Positions 8,308-16,155 of a stretch of 64,000 bases of DNA are shown here, piece after piece. The DNA lies in the NCBI GenBank assembly GCA_037200385.1, contig JBBCGL010000001.1:1550001-1614000 (forward strand). The letters run 5' to 3'. This stretch comes from Rhizomicrobium sp. GTDB lineage: Bacteria; Pseudomonadota; Alphaproteobacteria; Micropepsales; Micropepsaceae. The notes beneath the pieces are model-generated. The model saw nothing but the letters and a program-made list of their open reading frames with translations. It was not told the origin of the DNA and did not search any database. The position numbers were made by a program, and so were the translations under genes. Positions within the stretch are counted from its first letter, which is position 1. Each line of letters begins with the position of its first letter.

Positions 8308-9449
8308 GCCCTGCCCTCCACATCCAGGCCAAAGAGGTCGCCGACGACTCGCTCGGCGATGCCGAAGCCGGTCGAAGCGCCGGTCCCGCTGGTGACGATC
8401 ACCAGCCGCACGCCGGGCTCCGGCGTGTCGATCAGATAGGTGCGATCGTCGGCGACGGCATAGACGCCGGTCCAGCGCTCCCGCACCGCCGGCGGCTCAA
8501 GTCCGGTGGCGCGCGCAAATTCGCCCAGGATTTCCCGCTCTGCGCCCGCCGGCGCGAATGGTGCGGGCAGATCGTCGTAGTGATGGCTGTCGCCGACGAT
8601 CAGTCCGCCGTCCGCGCCTTGCGCGACGATCAGATGCACGCCGTGTTCGAAACATCCCGGATGCTCCGCGCGCAGCCTGGCTTCCAGCGCACGCGCCTCC
8701 GGCAGGGCGGAATAGCCGCGATAGCGCGTCAGGCCGAGGTCGGACATCAGCACATGCGGCAGCCTTATGCCGGGATCGGCAAGCTTGACCATCGAGAGAC
8801 GGCAGCGGCGCAGCGCATGGTGTGCGATCCGGTCGGGATAGAGCGTGACGAAGTCGTCGCCGGGACAGACCACCGCGGCGCCCGCCGCGATCACGCCGCG
8901 CGAGGTGCGCAGGCGCGGCGGCGCGGCCTCGAAAACCGCCGTCTCGTTGAAGAAGACGACGTTCTGCCTCTCTTTCAGCCAGGCCGTCAGGGCGGGGATC
9001 GCAGTCCGCGACTCGACGCGGATGTCGTGCGGACTGAAAAGCGCGCCCTTCAGCCCGGGACCGCCCAGCCCTCCCGCCGAACACCGATATTCGTCGGGCG
9101 TCAGCAGCCGGCATCCCTCGCCCATCTCCGTTGCGAGAAAGGCCGCGATCACGGCCATCGCCTCTTCCGAACGCGCGGTAAGGCAAAGGCCGCGCTGCTC
9201 GATCCGCACGCCGGCCTGCGGCGCCAGCTCCGCCCAGACGTCGCGCGTGCGGCGTGCGAGCCGCCAGCTGTCGCCACGTTCCTGGCCGGTGACGGTGATG
9301 AAGCCGAAATTGCGGATCGAGGCGCCGTCGGCACGGGCATTCCGCTCGATCACCGCGACCCGCTTGCCGGCCTTGGCCGCCATAAGGGCATGGGCAAGGC
9401 CGATCACGCCGCCGCCGACCACGGCCAGATCGAATATCTGGGAAGACAT
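8304..9449 (-). CDS. FAD-dependent oxidoreductase of the phosphonate-associated (TIGR03364) type
   Basis: A 381-residue DAO-family flavoprotein. The N-terminal Rossmann motif VVGGGVIGLAHALMAAKAG binds FAD and the C-terminal TSGTGASTGFGIAERV segment closes the FAD site. I start at the ATG at 9449, just after an in-frame GTG. This clade is known to travel with phosphonatases; members have been proposed to oxidise 2-aminoethylphosphonate or its N-methyl derivative to phosphonoacetaldehyde, which PhnX then cleaves. The 4-bp overlap with phnX supports that pairing. Glycine oxidase-like activity on another amine remains possible. Confidence 0.85.
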   Translation of the reverse strand: MSSQIFDLAVVGGGVIGLAHALMAAKAGKRVAVIERNARADGASIRNFGFITVTGQERGDSWRLARRTRDVWAELAPQAGVRIEQRGLCLTARSEEAMAVIAAFLATEMGEGCRLLTPDEYRCSAGGLGGPGLKGALFSPHDIRVESRTAIPALTAWLKERQNVVFFNETAVFEAAPPRLRTSRGVIAAGAAVVCPGDDFVTLYPDRIAHHALRRCRLSMVKLADPGIRLPHVLMSDLGLTRYRGYSALPEARALEARLRAEHPGCFEHGVHLIVAQGADGGLIVGDSHHYDDLPAPFAPAGAEREILGEFARATGLEPPAVRERWTGVYAVADDRTYLIDTPEPGVRLVIVTSGTGASTGFGIAERVVGDLFGLDVEGRA

Positions 9450-9493
9450 CACATCGACATTCGGGATGGGAGCTCATTTGCGAGCGCGGACTC

Positions 9494-9512
9494 TCGCGGG
9501 AGCGACCCGCGA
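9494..9512 (-). terminator. GC-rich hairpin between the PLP-enzyme and FAD-oxidase genes
   Basis: TCGCGGG-AGCGA-CCCGCGA, a 7-bp stem with a 5-nt loop in the only sizeable gap (138 bp) inside the long leftward operon. There is no T-run, so it may be an internal processing or attenuation signal rather than a full terminator. Confidence 0.3.
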
Positions 9513-9587
9513 AGCGGCCAAGCTACGCGGCCTTCATGACAGAATGGATACGGCTTCCGGATAAGCGATGGAAATGCGCCGCCCGTC

Positions 9588-10730
9588 CTATTGCGACGCA
9601 CCGCGCGCTTCGATCGGCCAGATCTCCACCAGCCTGCCGTCTCGTACGACATGGTAGTGCTCGTAGAGATTAACCGTCGGATCGCAATGCGGCACGATAC
9701 AGGTGAGCACCTGCCCCGGCGCAAGCCGATCTTTGTCCGACGCGAAGGTGACGCCGCCATGCTCGTCGCCGAAGAAGAAATATGCGGCTCCCGCCGGCGC
9801 GCCGGCGGCGATCGCCGGCGGGCCTGCATCGGTGGCGAACGCCTTGTAGCCGGCGTCCGTCGTCGCCAGGCCCGTCGCATTGGCGCTGATCACCGTCGTC
9901 TGCACGAAAAGCGCGGTTTCGAAGGGCGGCGTATCGCACGGCCCATGCCATACGTCGTTGTATTCCCGATCCATGAAGGCATAGGAGCCGGCCTGCAGCT
10001 CGGTCAGGACGTCGGCTGCCGGATCGATATCGAACGTGCCGGTGCCGCCCCCCGTCACGATGCGCGGCACAAGATTTCTCGCGGTCAGGACGTCCCGTAC
10101 CTCCCGGAGAAGCGACATGGACTCCAGCGAACGGGCACGCCGCTCCGCCCGATCCGCGACATGCATGAGATGGCCGGCATAGCCCTGGATGCCCGCGAAT
10201 TCGAACGCGGGGTTCGCGGCGATCTCCTCGGCCAGCGCGTAGGCCTCCGGCCCCGGAACGATGCCGGTGCGCCGCAGTCCGACATCGATATCGACAAGCA
10301 GCTTCAGACGCCGACCGGAACCTGCCAACGCCCTCGCCAGATCGGCCAATACCGGCCGGGAATCCACGACCAGCATCAAATCATCGGCGCGCGCGTTCAG
10401 TTGGACGAGCCGCGCGATGGCTTCGCGTGCGACGATCGGCGAGGTGATGAGGATGGACGAGATGCCCCCGTCGGTCAGCGCTTCGGCTTCGCCCAGCTTG
10501 GCGCAGCACTGGCCGATGGCGCCAGCCGCGATCTGACGCCGCGCGACGGCCACGGATTTGTGGCTCTTGGCATGCGGCCGCAGCGCGATGCCATGCGAGC
10601 GGCCATGCACCGCCATCGCCGCGAGGTTCCGCTCGAACGCATCAAGGTCGACGATCAACGCCGGTGTATTGAGGCGCCAGCGCCCACCTTCCACACCGAC
10701 GAGATGCGCATTCAGGCTGGGCTTCGTCAT
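9588..10730 (-). CDS. D-threonine aldolase / DSD1-type PLP enzyme
   Basis: A 380-residue alanine-racemase-fold PLP enzyme. PALIVDLDAFERNL begins the barrel, the PLP Lys is K55 in RPHAKSHKSV, and a C-terminal metal-binding HxC element appears in IVPHCDPTVNLYEHY, as in D-threonine aldolases and D-serine dehydratases, which use a divalent metal. It probably cleaves or deaminates a beta-hydroxy D-amino acid. Its start overlaps the surE stop (ATGA). Within this operon it supports breakdown of D-amino-acid-containing material, or of a hydroxylated aminophosphonate (inference). Confidence 0.87.
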   Translation of the reverse strand: MTKPSLNAHLVGVEGGRWRLNTPALIVDLDAFERNLAAMAVHGRSHGIALRPHAKSHKSVAVARRQIAAGAIGQCCAKLGEAEALTDGGISSILITSPIVAREAIARLVQLNARADDLMLVVDSRPVLADLARALAGSGRRLKLLVDIDVGLRRTGIVPGPEAYALAEEIAANPAFEFAGIQGYAGHLMHVADRAERRARSLESMSLLREVRDVLTARNLVPRIVTGGGTGTFDIDPAADVLTELQAGSYAFMDREYNDVWHGPCDTPPFETALFVQTTVISANATGLATTDAGYKAFATDAGPPAIAAGAPAGAAYFFFGDEHGGVTFASDKDRLAPGQVLTCIVPHCDPTVNLYEHYHVVRDGRLVEIWPIEARGASQ

Positions 10731-11614
10731 GGTCGTTCGCCGGACAAATTCCAGCTGCGAAGGGCCGCCAAGGCGCCATACGCCGTCCGGTCGAGCGCCA
10801 AAGGCGCGATCGTGATCCGGCCGCCGGCAAACATCGCCGTGTCGCTCTCCGCACCGGTTTGGGCGGCCGGCCGGAAATTCGGCCTGTAGAACAGGCCGCC
10901 TTGCGCCAGCGGCGTCGCGGTGAAGCCGGTCAGCGCGAGGCTGAGCCCGGCCGATGGCAGGATAAGGACTTCGCCGGTCGCCGGCTTGGGAATGTTGACG
11001 TTCAGCATGATGCCCTTGGGCAATCCGCTCTTGAGCACCCGGCGCACGAGCATACGTGCGAACGCCGCCGCGACGGTGTAGTCCGTCCCGAAAGCACCGG
11101 ACTGCGAAATCGCGATCGCGGGTACGCCGCGGACCAGGCCTTCCATCCCGGCGTTGACCGTTCCGGAATAGAGATTGGCAAGTCCGGTGTTCTCGCCGTT
11201 GTCGATACCGGACACGACGAGATCGAACGGCCTGTCCACGCCGAACTGTATCAAGCCAAGCGCCACGGCCTCGGCTGGCGTTCCGTCCACGGAATAGCCG
11301 ACCTTGTCGCCATCGACCTCGACCGGTCGCGCCGCGAAGCCCTGCCGCGCGTCGGGGATGGAATGGCTCGTTCCCGACCGGTCGACGGCCGGCGCGACGA
11401 CCAGCACCTCGCAGATATCTTTCAGGCTCCGATAGAGCGCGGCGATGCCGGGCGCACCGATCCCGTCGTCATTGGTGACCAGAATGCGGCAGGGTCTTGT
11501 GTCCTGCGCCGAAGCCGAAACGAGTCCGGCCGCTAGGAACGCCACGATGGCAAGCACGCGCGTCGTCCACGCTCCGGCCCAAGGCATCGTCGTTTGCCGC
11601 ATCATCGCGCGCAT
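10727..11614 (-). CDS. surE: SurE family 5'/3'-nucleotidase with signal peptide
   Basis: About 295 residues. After a hydrophobic leader (TRVLAIVAFLAAGLVSASA) comes the SurE core: ILVTNDDGIGAPGI with the metal-binding DD pair, then DRSGTSHSI and GIDNGENTG, all typical. Housekeeping SurE is cytoplasmic and lies beside pcm/nlpD; this copy has an export signal and sits in a catabolic operon, so it is probably a periplasmic phosphatase recruited to the pathway (inference). The start is either ATG 11614 or one of the ATGs just inside; the stop overlaps the next gene by 4 bp. Confidence 0.9.
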   Translation of the reverse strand: MRAMMRQTTMPWAGAWTTRVLAIVAFLAAGLVSASAQDTRPCRILVTNDDGIGAPGIAALYRSLKDICEVLVVAPAVDRSGTSHSIPDARQGFAARPVEVDGDKVGYSVDGTPAEAVALGLIQFGVDRPFDLVVSGIDNGENTGLANLYSGTVNAGMEGLVRGVPAIAISQSGAFGTDYTVAAAFARMLVRRVLKSGLPKGIMLNVNIPKPATGEVLILPSAGLSLALTGFTATPLAQGGLFYRPNFRPAAQTGAESDTAMFAGGRITIAPLALDRTAYGALAALRSWNLSGERP

Positions 11615-11686
11615 CTCCACATCTTCAGTTCCATACGAGGTCCGAAAAGAGCACTTCAGAACCCGCGACCTTCCGGCGTGGCGCGC

Positions 11687-12826
11687 TCATTGCGCGCGCT
11701 TCAGGTCGAACGTCCGGTATTCCGTCGAGCAGGGCGGGCCGGATGCGAGGTGCAGGCGCGGCGGCTCGCCGTAATCGTAGATCAGAGATCCCGCGGTGAA
11801 GCCGATGTAACTGCCATGGGTGTCGAGATAGGTGCGCGAGACCGGGTTCTCGGGATCGTCATGCGCGCTAAGCGCCGTCTTGACCGCCGCCAGGTCGACG
11901 AAGCGCCGCAGATCGCCCAGCCGCGTGCTTATCGAAGCATAGCGTTGCCGCGAATTGCTGAAATGAACCTGCTCGTCCGGCGGCAGCGCGGCCATCAGGG
12001 CCTGGAAATCCTGCTCGTCGTCGTTGGCGAGCGCGTGATTGGTGTGGCAGACCCGGCGGCCCGCGCCGTTGCCGAAGAACTCCACCACCTTGCCGGCGGA
12101 ACATTCGAGGCAATGCACGCTGTCGCGGCTGCTCAGGATGTAATTTTGCCCCGAGGCATGCGGGACCGTGCGCAGGAATCCTAGCGCCTCCTGCGGCGAA
12201 CGGCAGGCCAGCACATGACGCACGATGAACGCGACCGGCAGGCCGTCATTCGACGCACGGAGCTGGTTGAGCGTGTTGCAGGTGATGCCCAACGGCACGT
12301 CGCTCATGCCGGCGAGGCCGATGAGACCTGCATAGGTGAAGACATAGCTCGCGGCGCCCGTCTGCGCGTCGGCGATCCGCAGCAAGACCTGATGACCGTC
12401 GATATAGCGCGGCACATCCATGTTCTGTCCGGCATAGCCGGGCTGTCCGTCCTGCGGCAGCATGCCGAACGCGCTGCACTTCTGGCGCAGGACGACGGGC
12501 CGACGATGATAGAACCCGTAAGCCCATTCCTCGTCGATCAACTGATATTGCAGCATCGTCTCGAACGGCAGGTCCGCGCCTTCGGCGATGCCGCGCACTT
12601 CCTCGAGCAGGTCCGGCGTCCATCGGGCCAGTGCTTGCTCGAACGCCCCATAAGCCCGGAAGCTGCCCAGGTATTCGTCGGGATCGGCGCCGAAATACTC
12701 GCGCAGGAACTGCTCGTGCGCCGCGATCAGCGCACGGATGTGCTCGCGCATCGCCGCGCCGTGGATCCGCCCCCGCTCCCGCGGCGTTCCCGACAATTCG
12801 ATGACCGGCAATCGGCTGGTTAGCAT
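11687..12826 (-). CDS. C45-type Ntn-hydrolase (acyltransferase/amidohydrolase family)
   Basis: A 379-residue protein of the peptidase C45 / acyl-CoA:6-aminopenicillanate acyltransferase family. N-terminal IELSGTPRERGRIHG and the segment RQKCSAFGM are characteristic; Cys117 is the predicted nucleophile exposed by autocleavage at K116-C117, followed by GQNMD, the conserved Asn region, and CNTLNQLR. Family members hydrolyse or transfer acyl groups on amides. No signal peptide is seen, so it probably acts in the cytoplasm after import by the adjacent GPH transporter. It lies 14 bp downstream of that transporter gene in the same operon. Confidence 0.85.
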   Translation of the reverse strand: MLTSRLPVIELSGTPRERGRIHGAAMREHIRALIAAHEQFLREYFGADPDEYLGSFRAYGAFEQALARWTPDLLEEVRGIAEGADLPFETMLQYQLIDEEWAYGFYHRRPVVLRQKCSAFGMLPQDGQPGYAGQNMDVPRYIDGHQVLLRIADAQTGAASYVFTYAGLIGLAGMSDVPLGITCNTLNQLRASNDGLPVAFIVRHVLACRSPQEALGFLRTVPHASGQNYILSSRDSVHCLECSAGKVVEFFGNGAGRRVCHTNHALANDDEQDFQALMAALPPDEQVHFSNSRQRYASISTRLGDLRRFVDLAAVKTALSAHDDPENPVSRTYLDTHGSYIGFTAGSLIYDYGEPPRLHLASGPPCSTEYRTFDLKRAQ

Positions 12827-12840
12827 GGATTATACCATCG

Positions 12841-14235
12841 TCAAGCTTGTGCGAGGACATTGCGAGCGTTCCGCGCGGCGCGCTGCTCGATCCGGCGACG
12901 GATGATGTCCTGGCGGCGCTCGTCGAGCGGAAAGCGCCAGAGCACCAGGCCGGCGAGCAGGAACAGCAGCGCCGGAAGCCCAATGAAGATCGCGAGAAAT
13001 CCGCTCTTCTCCATCAGATCGTTGGCGTGACCGACCTGGTAGCCGACGAGCCCCAGCAGCAGGAGAGCGACGCCGCCGCCGATCGCGAAGTTGAGTTTGG
13101 CGACCAGAGTGAGGAAGGCGAAGTAGCTGCCGCTGCGGTTCACCCCGCTGCGCAGGATCTCATAATCCACGATGTCGCCCAGCAGCGCGTATGGCACCGC
13201 CTTGGTCGCTGCTTCGCCGACGCCGTAGATCACGCCGAACACGACCATGGGCAGGAAAGCCGCCGGCCCCGGCGCAACCGCCAGCATGACAAGCTGCAGT
13301 GCCGAGACGCAGAACCAGCTGAGCGCCAGCGAGCGATGCTGCCCGAGCCGGGCGATCGCATAGTTCCATGCCGGCAGCGCCACGAGATTCGCCATGGCGT
13401 TGAAGACATAGATCGTGGTGAACCTATCGCCGATCGCCAGGTAGGAATCGACATAGATGAACAGCACCGCGTTGAAGACGCCGTTCGCGAGCCCGCCGAA
13501 GATATAAGCCACTGCGAAGATCTGTAGCGGCTTGTTCTGGCCGACCGAGCGGAACACGTCGAGCGCCGACGACCGCGCCGGCGCCACATGCTTCCCTTCC
13601 GGAATCCGCGCCAAGGCGAGAAATGTCAGCACGGGCAGCAGCACGACGACGACAAGCGCCATGACGCGCATCGTGTCGGGCCCGATCTCGCGGTCCTTGA
13701 AGACCGGCAGCAGCGATACGCCCATGAAAAGGATGGTGCCGAGCGCACCCATCACCGCGATCTGGACGGAAATGCGCGAGCGCTCGGTGTAGCTGTGGGT
13801 AAGCTCCGCGCTCCAGGCGCGGTAGGGGATTTCGAGGACGGTCCAGCCCAGATAGAGCGCCATCGACGCCGTCAGGAGATAGAGCGGGCCGGCCGATGGC
13901 GCCGGCGTGAACAGCAGGTAGATCGACACGGCCGCGATCACCGTGCCGGCGGCGATCCACGGCTTGCGCTTGCCAAAATGGCTCCTCGTGCGGTCGCTCA
14001 GATAGCCGATGCCCGGATCGATCACGGCGTCGAAGATGCGCGAGAGCAGGAAGATGCCGCCGATGGCCGACAAGGTGACGGTGGTATGCTTGGCATAGAA
14101 CCCGGGGATCACCGCACCGACCGGGATGTGCATCATCGCGATCGGCAAGGCCGGCAGCGCGAAGATCAGGATCGTCCGGAGCGAAAGACGCCCGTCGTCC
14201 TGGGATGAGCCGTTGCGGCGCGATGGCGTTGTCAC
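12841..14235 (-). CDS. GPH-family (melibiose-carrier-like) MFS symporter
   Basis: A 464-residue inner-membrane transporter with about 12 helices. The loop 2-3 motif GYLSDRTRSHFGKRKPW is diagnostic of the glycoside-pentoside-hexuronide:cation symporter family (MFS_2). The start is the GTG at 14233-14235, which overlaps the stop of the serine hydrolase gene (GTGA). Family members usually carry glycosides, but in alphaproteobacterial catabolic loci they also accompany peptidases, so the substrate here may be the product of the periplasmic serine hydrolase (inference). Confidence 0.87.
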   Translation of the reverse strand: MTTPSRRNGSSQDDGRLSLRTILIFALPALPIAMMHIPVGAVIPGFYAKHTTVTLSAIGGIFLLSRIFDAVIDPGIGYLSDRTRSHFGKRKPWIAAGTVIAAVSIYLLFTPAPSAGPLYLLTASMALYLGWTVLEIPYRAWSAELTHSYTERSRISVQIAVMGALGTILFMGVSLLPVFKDREIGPDTMRVMALVVVVLLPVLTFLALARIPEGKHVAPARSSALDVFRSVGQNKPLQIFAVAYIFGGLANGVFNAVLFIYVDSYLAIGDRFTTIYVFNAMANLVALPAWNYAIARLGQHRSLALSWFCVSALQLVMLAVAPGPAAFLPMVVFGVIYGVGEAATKAVPYALLGDIVDYEILRSGVNRSGSYFAFLTLVAKLNFAIGGGVALLLLGLVGYQVGHANDLMEKSGFLAIFIGLPALLFLLAGLVLWRFPLDERRQDIIRRRIEQRAARNARNVLAQA

Positions 14236-16133
14236 GGGATCTGATAGCCGAGGAAGTTGAAATAGCCGAACAGCGGGATCAGCCCCAGCCCCGCCAACAG
14301 CACGACGCCGTAGTGCAGATGGCGCGCCGTCCCGGCGATCGAACGCGGCCCGCCGTTCCGCACGACGCAGACGACGGTGAGCGGCAGGAAGATCAAGGTC
14401 AGAAGCACCAGGAGATTGGTGAAGGTCGCGGTGACGATGTAGAGCGTCACGTTGCCGAAGCCGAACGACAGATAGGGATTGCCGACGATCATGAACCCCG
14501 CGATCAGCGAGACGGGCACGGCGATCGCAACGACGCCGATCGACACCGCAGCCCGTCTCGTCCAGCGTTCGACCCGTGTCGTCGCGCGCCAGAAGAACGC
14601 GCCGAGCCCCGTGGCACACAGCACCAGCAGGCCGGCAATGAGATAGAGTGCGGTCTGCGGCGCCAGGATCGCCGGCTTGTAGATGTCCATGCCCATATAG
14701 GGGACGGCACCGATCACGCGCCCGTTCTCGATCTTGAAGGCATAGAGATCCGAGCTCGCCTCGTCCGGCACGAAGGGAATGACGCCCGGCTTCCAGAACA
14801 CGCCCGCCGCAATCTCACGGTATCCGGGCCGTCCGTCGATGGTCAGCGTGTCCGGGCCGCCGGCCTCGACCTGCAGGCTGGTGCCCATGTTCATCATCGC
14901 CTCGACCGTGCCGTGCGGCCGGCGCTCGTTGCGATACAGGCCGGCGAATGCGCGCATCGGCAGGCCGGACGGCGGCCCCGCCTTCGGATGCAGCGGACCG
15001 AGATAGTAGTTCAGGAATTTCTCGCGCACCTCGAACATGTCCAGCGAGTTTCCCTGCGTCGCCGAATTGCCCATGATCATGACCAGGAAGCCCACATCGC
15101 TGTCCGGCAGCAGGATCAGCGTGGCCTGGAAGCCCGGGCCGGATCCGGCGTTCTCCGCGATGCGCTCGCCGTTCCACCGATGCGCGAAGAAGCTCATGCC
15201 GAAGCCCGTCGTGGCGGCGGCGTTGGCGGTGCCGCGGTCGTGCAGCAGATGCGCGCCCTTGACGCCGATCAGGTTCGGCTGCGCGCCATGCTCGGCCTTC
15301 AACTGGCCCAGCATGAACTTGCCCATGTCCTCGGCGGTGGAGACCAGCGATGTCGAGGGCGCGATGAAAGGGTGATAGGCCCATTTCTGCGAGATCGGCG
15401 AAAGGCTGCCGTCCGCCGCCACCGTCCCCGGCGTCGCGATGGGCTCCGATGGGCTGTAGCGGATATAGGATTTCGTCATGCCAAGCGGCTTGAGAATGTT
15501 ATTCCGGACATAGTCGCGATAGGTCAGGCCGCTGACGTCCTCGACCAGCATTCCCAGAACGCCATAGCCTGCGTTCGAATAGACCGAGATCTGGCCCGGC
15601 ATGCGAACGACCTTGGGCAGGCGCTTGAGGATGTCCTGCCCGCTGATCGGCACCGCCACGTCGTGCATCGTCGCCAGGCTGTAGACGGATTCGTCGAATC
15701 CGCCGCGATGATCCAGCAGGTTGCGGATCGTGATGTCGCGGCCGAAGGCGCGCGGCAGCTGGAAGCGGTGCAGGTAGCGGTTCGCCGGATCGTCGAGGGA
15801 GTGGATCCGGCCGCGCTCCAACAGCTGCGCGATGGCCGTCGCGGTGAACAGCTTGGTGATCGAACCCAGCGAGAACAATGTGTTCGAGGGGTCGACCCGC
15901 GTCTTGTCGCCCACGCCGGCCGGGCCGTAGCCGTTGAGATAGGAGATGCGGCCGCCACTGACGATCGCGATCGCCAGGCCGGACGCGCGATGCCCAGCGA
16001 GATCGCGCGCCAGCATGGCGTCGGCCCAATGCTCGAGCTCTCCCTGCGCCGGAGGCGGCGCGGCGCCGGCGAGGCCCGTCCCCGGCACGAAAAACGCCGC
16101 GACCAACACAAGGAGAACAAGAAAGCGTTTCAT
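14232..16133 (-). CDS. Serine hydrolase of the beta-lactamase/DD-peptidase family with C-terminal membrane domain
   Basis: A 633-residue protein from ATG 16131-16133. A signal peptide (MKRFLVLLVLVAAFFVPG) is followed by a class C beta-lactamase-like domain with the SxxK nucleophile motif SITK (S91, K94) and the YSN motif in ISVYSNAGYG. The last ~150 residues contain four or five hydrophobic helices, which anchor the periplasmic catalytic domain in the inner membrane. Such enzymes include D-aminopeptidases and esterases. It lies 22 bp behind TonB receptor 2 and overlaps the GPH transporter gene, which fits trimming of the imported compound in the periplasm before transport (inference). Confidence 0.88.
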   Translation of the reverse strand: MKRFLVLLVLVAAFFVPGTGLAGAAPPPAQGELEHWADAMLARDLAGHRASGLAIAIVSGGRISYLNGYGPAGVGDKTRVDPSNTLFSLGSITKLFTATAIAQLLERGRIHSLDDPANRYLHRFQLPRAFGRDITIRNLLDHRGGFDESVYSLATMHDVAVPISGQDILKRLPKVVRMPGQISVYSNAGYGVLGMLVEDVSGLTYRDYVRNNILKPLGMTKSYIRYSPSEPIATPGTVAADGSLSPISQKWAYHPFIAPSTSLVSTAEDMGKFMLGQLKAEHGAQPNLIGVKGAHLLHDRGTANAAATTGFGMSFFAHRWNGERIAENAGSGPGFQATLILLPDSDVGFLVMIMGNSATQGNSLDMFEVREKFLNYYLGPLHPKAGPPSGLPMRAFAGLYRNERRPHGTVEAMMNMGTSLQVEAGGPDTLTIDGRPGYREIAAGVFWKPGVIPFVPDEASSDLYAFKIENGRVIGAVPYMGMDIYKPAILAPQTALYLIAGLLVLCATGLGAFFWRATTRVERWTRRAAVSIGVVAIAVPVSLIAGFMIVGNPYLSFGFGNVTLYIVTATFTNLLVLLTLIFLPLTVVCVVRNGGPRSIAGTARHLHYGVVLLAGLGLIPLFGYFNFLGYQIP

Positions 16134-16155
16134 GTCATCAAACCGATCGTGAAGG

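Noticed and set aside
10727-11614. Housekeeping stationary-phase surE locus
   Set aside because: pcm, nlpD, rpoS or serS are absent and the protein has an export signal, so it is treated as a pathway-specific copy.
14232-16133. Antibiotic-resistance beta-lactamase
   Set aside because: SxxK and YSN motifs are shared with D-aminopeptidases and esterases; the C-terminal membrane domain and catabolic context do not fit a resistance enzyme.
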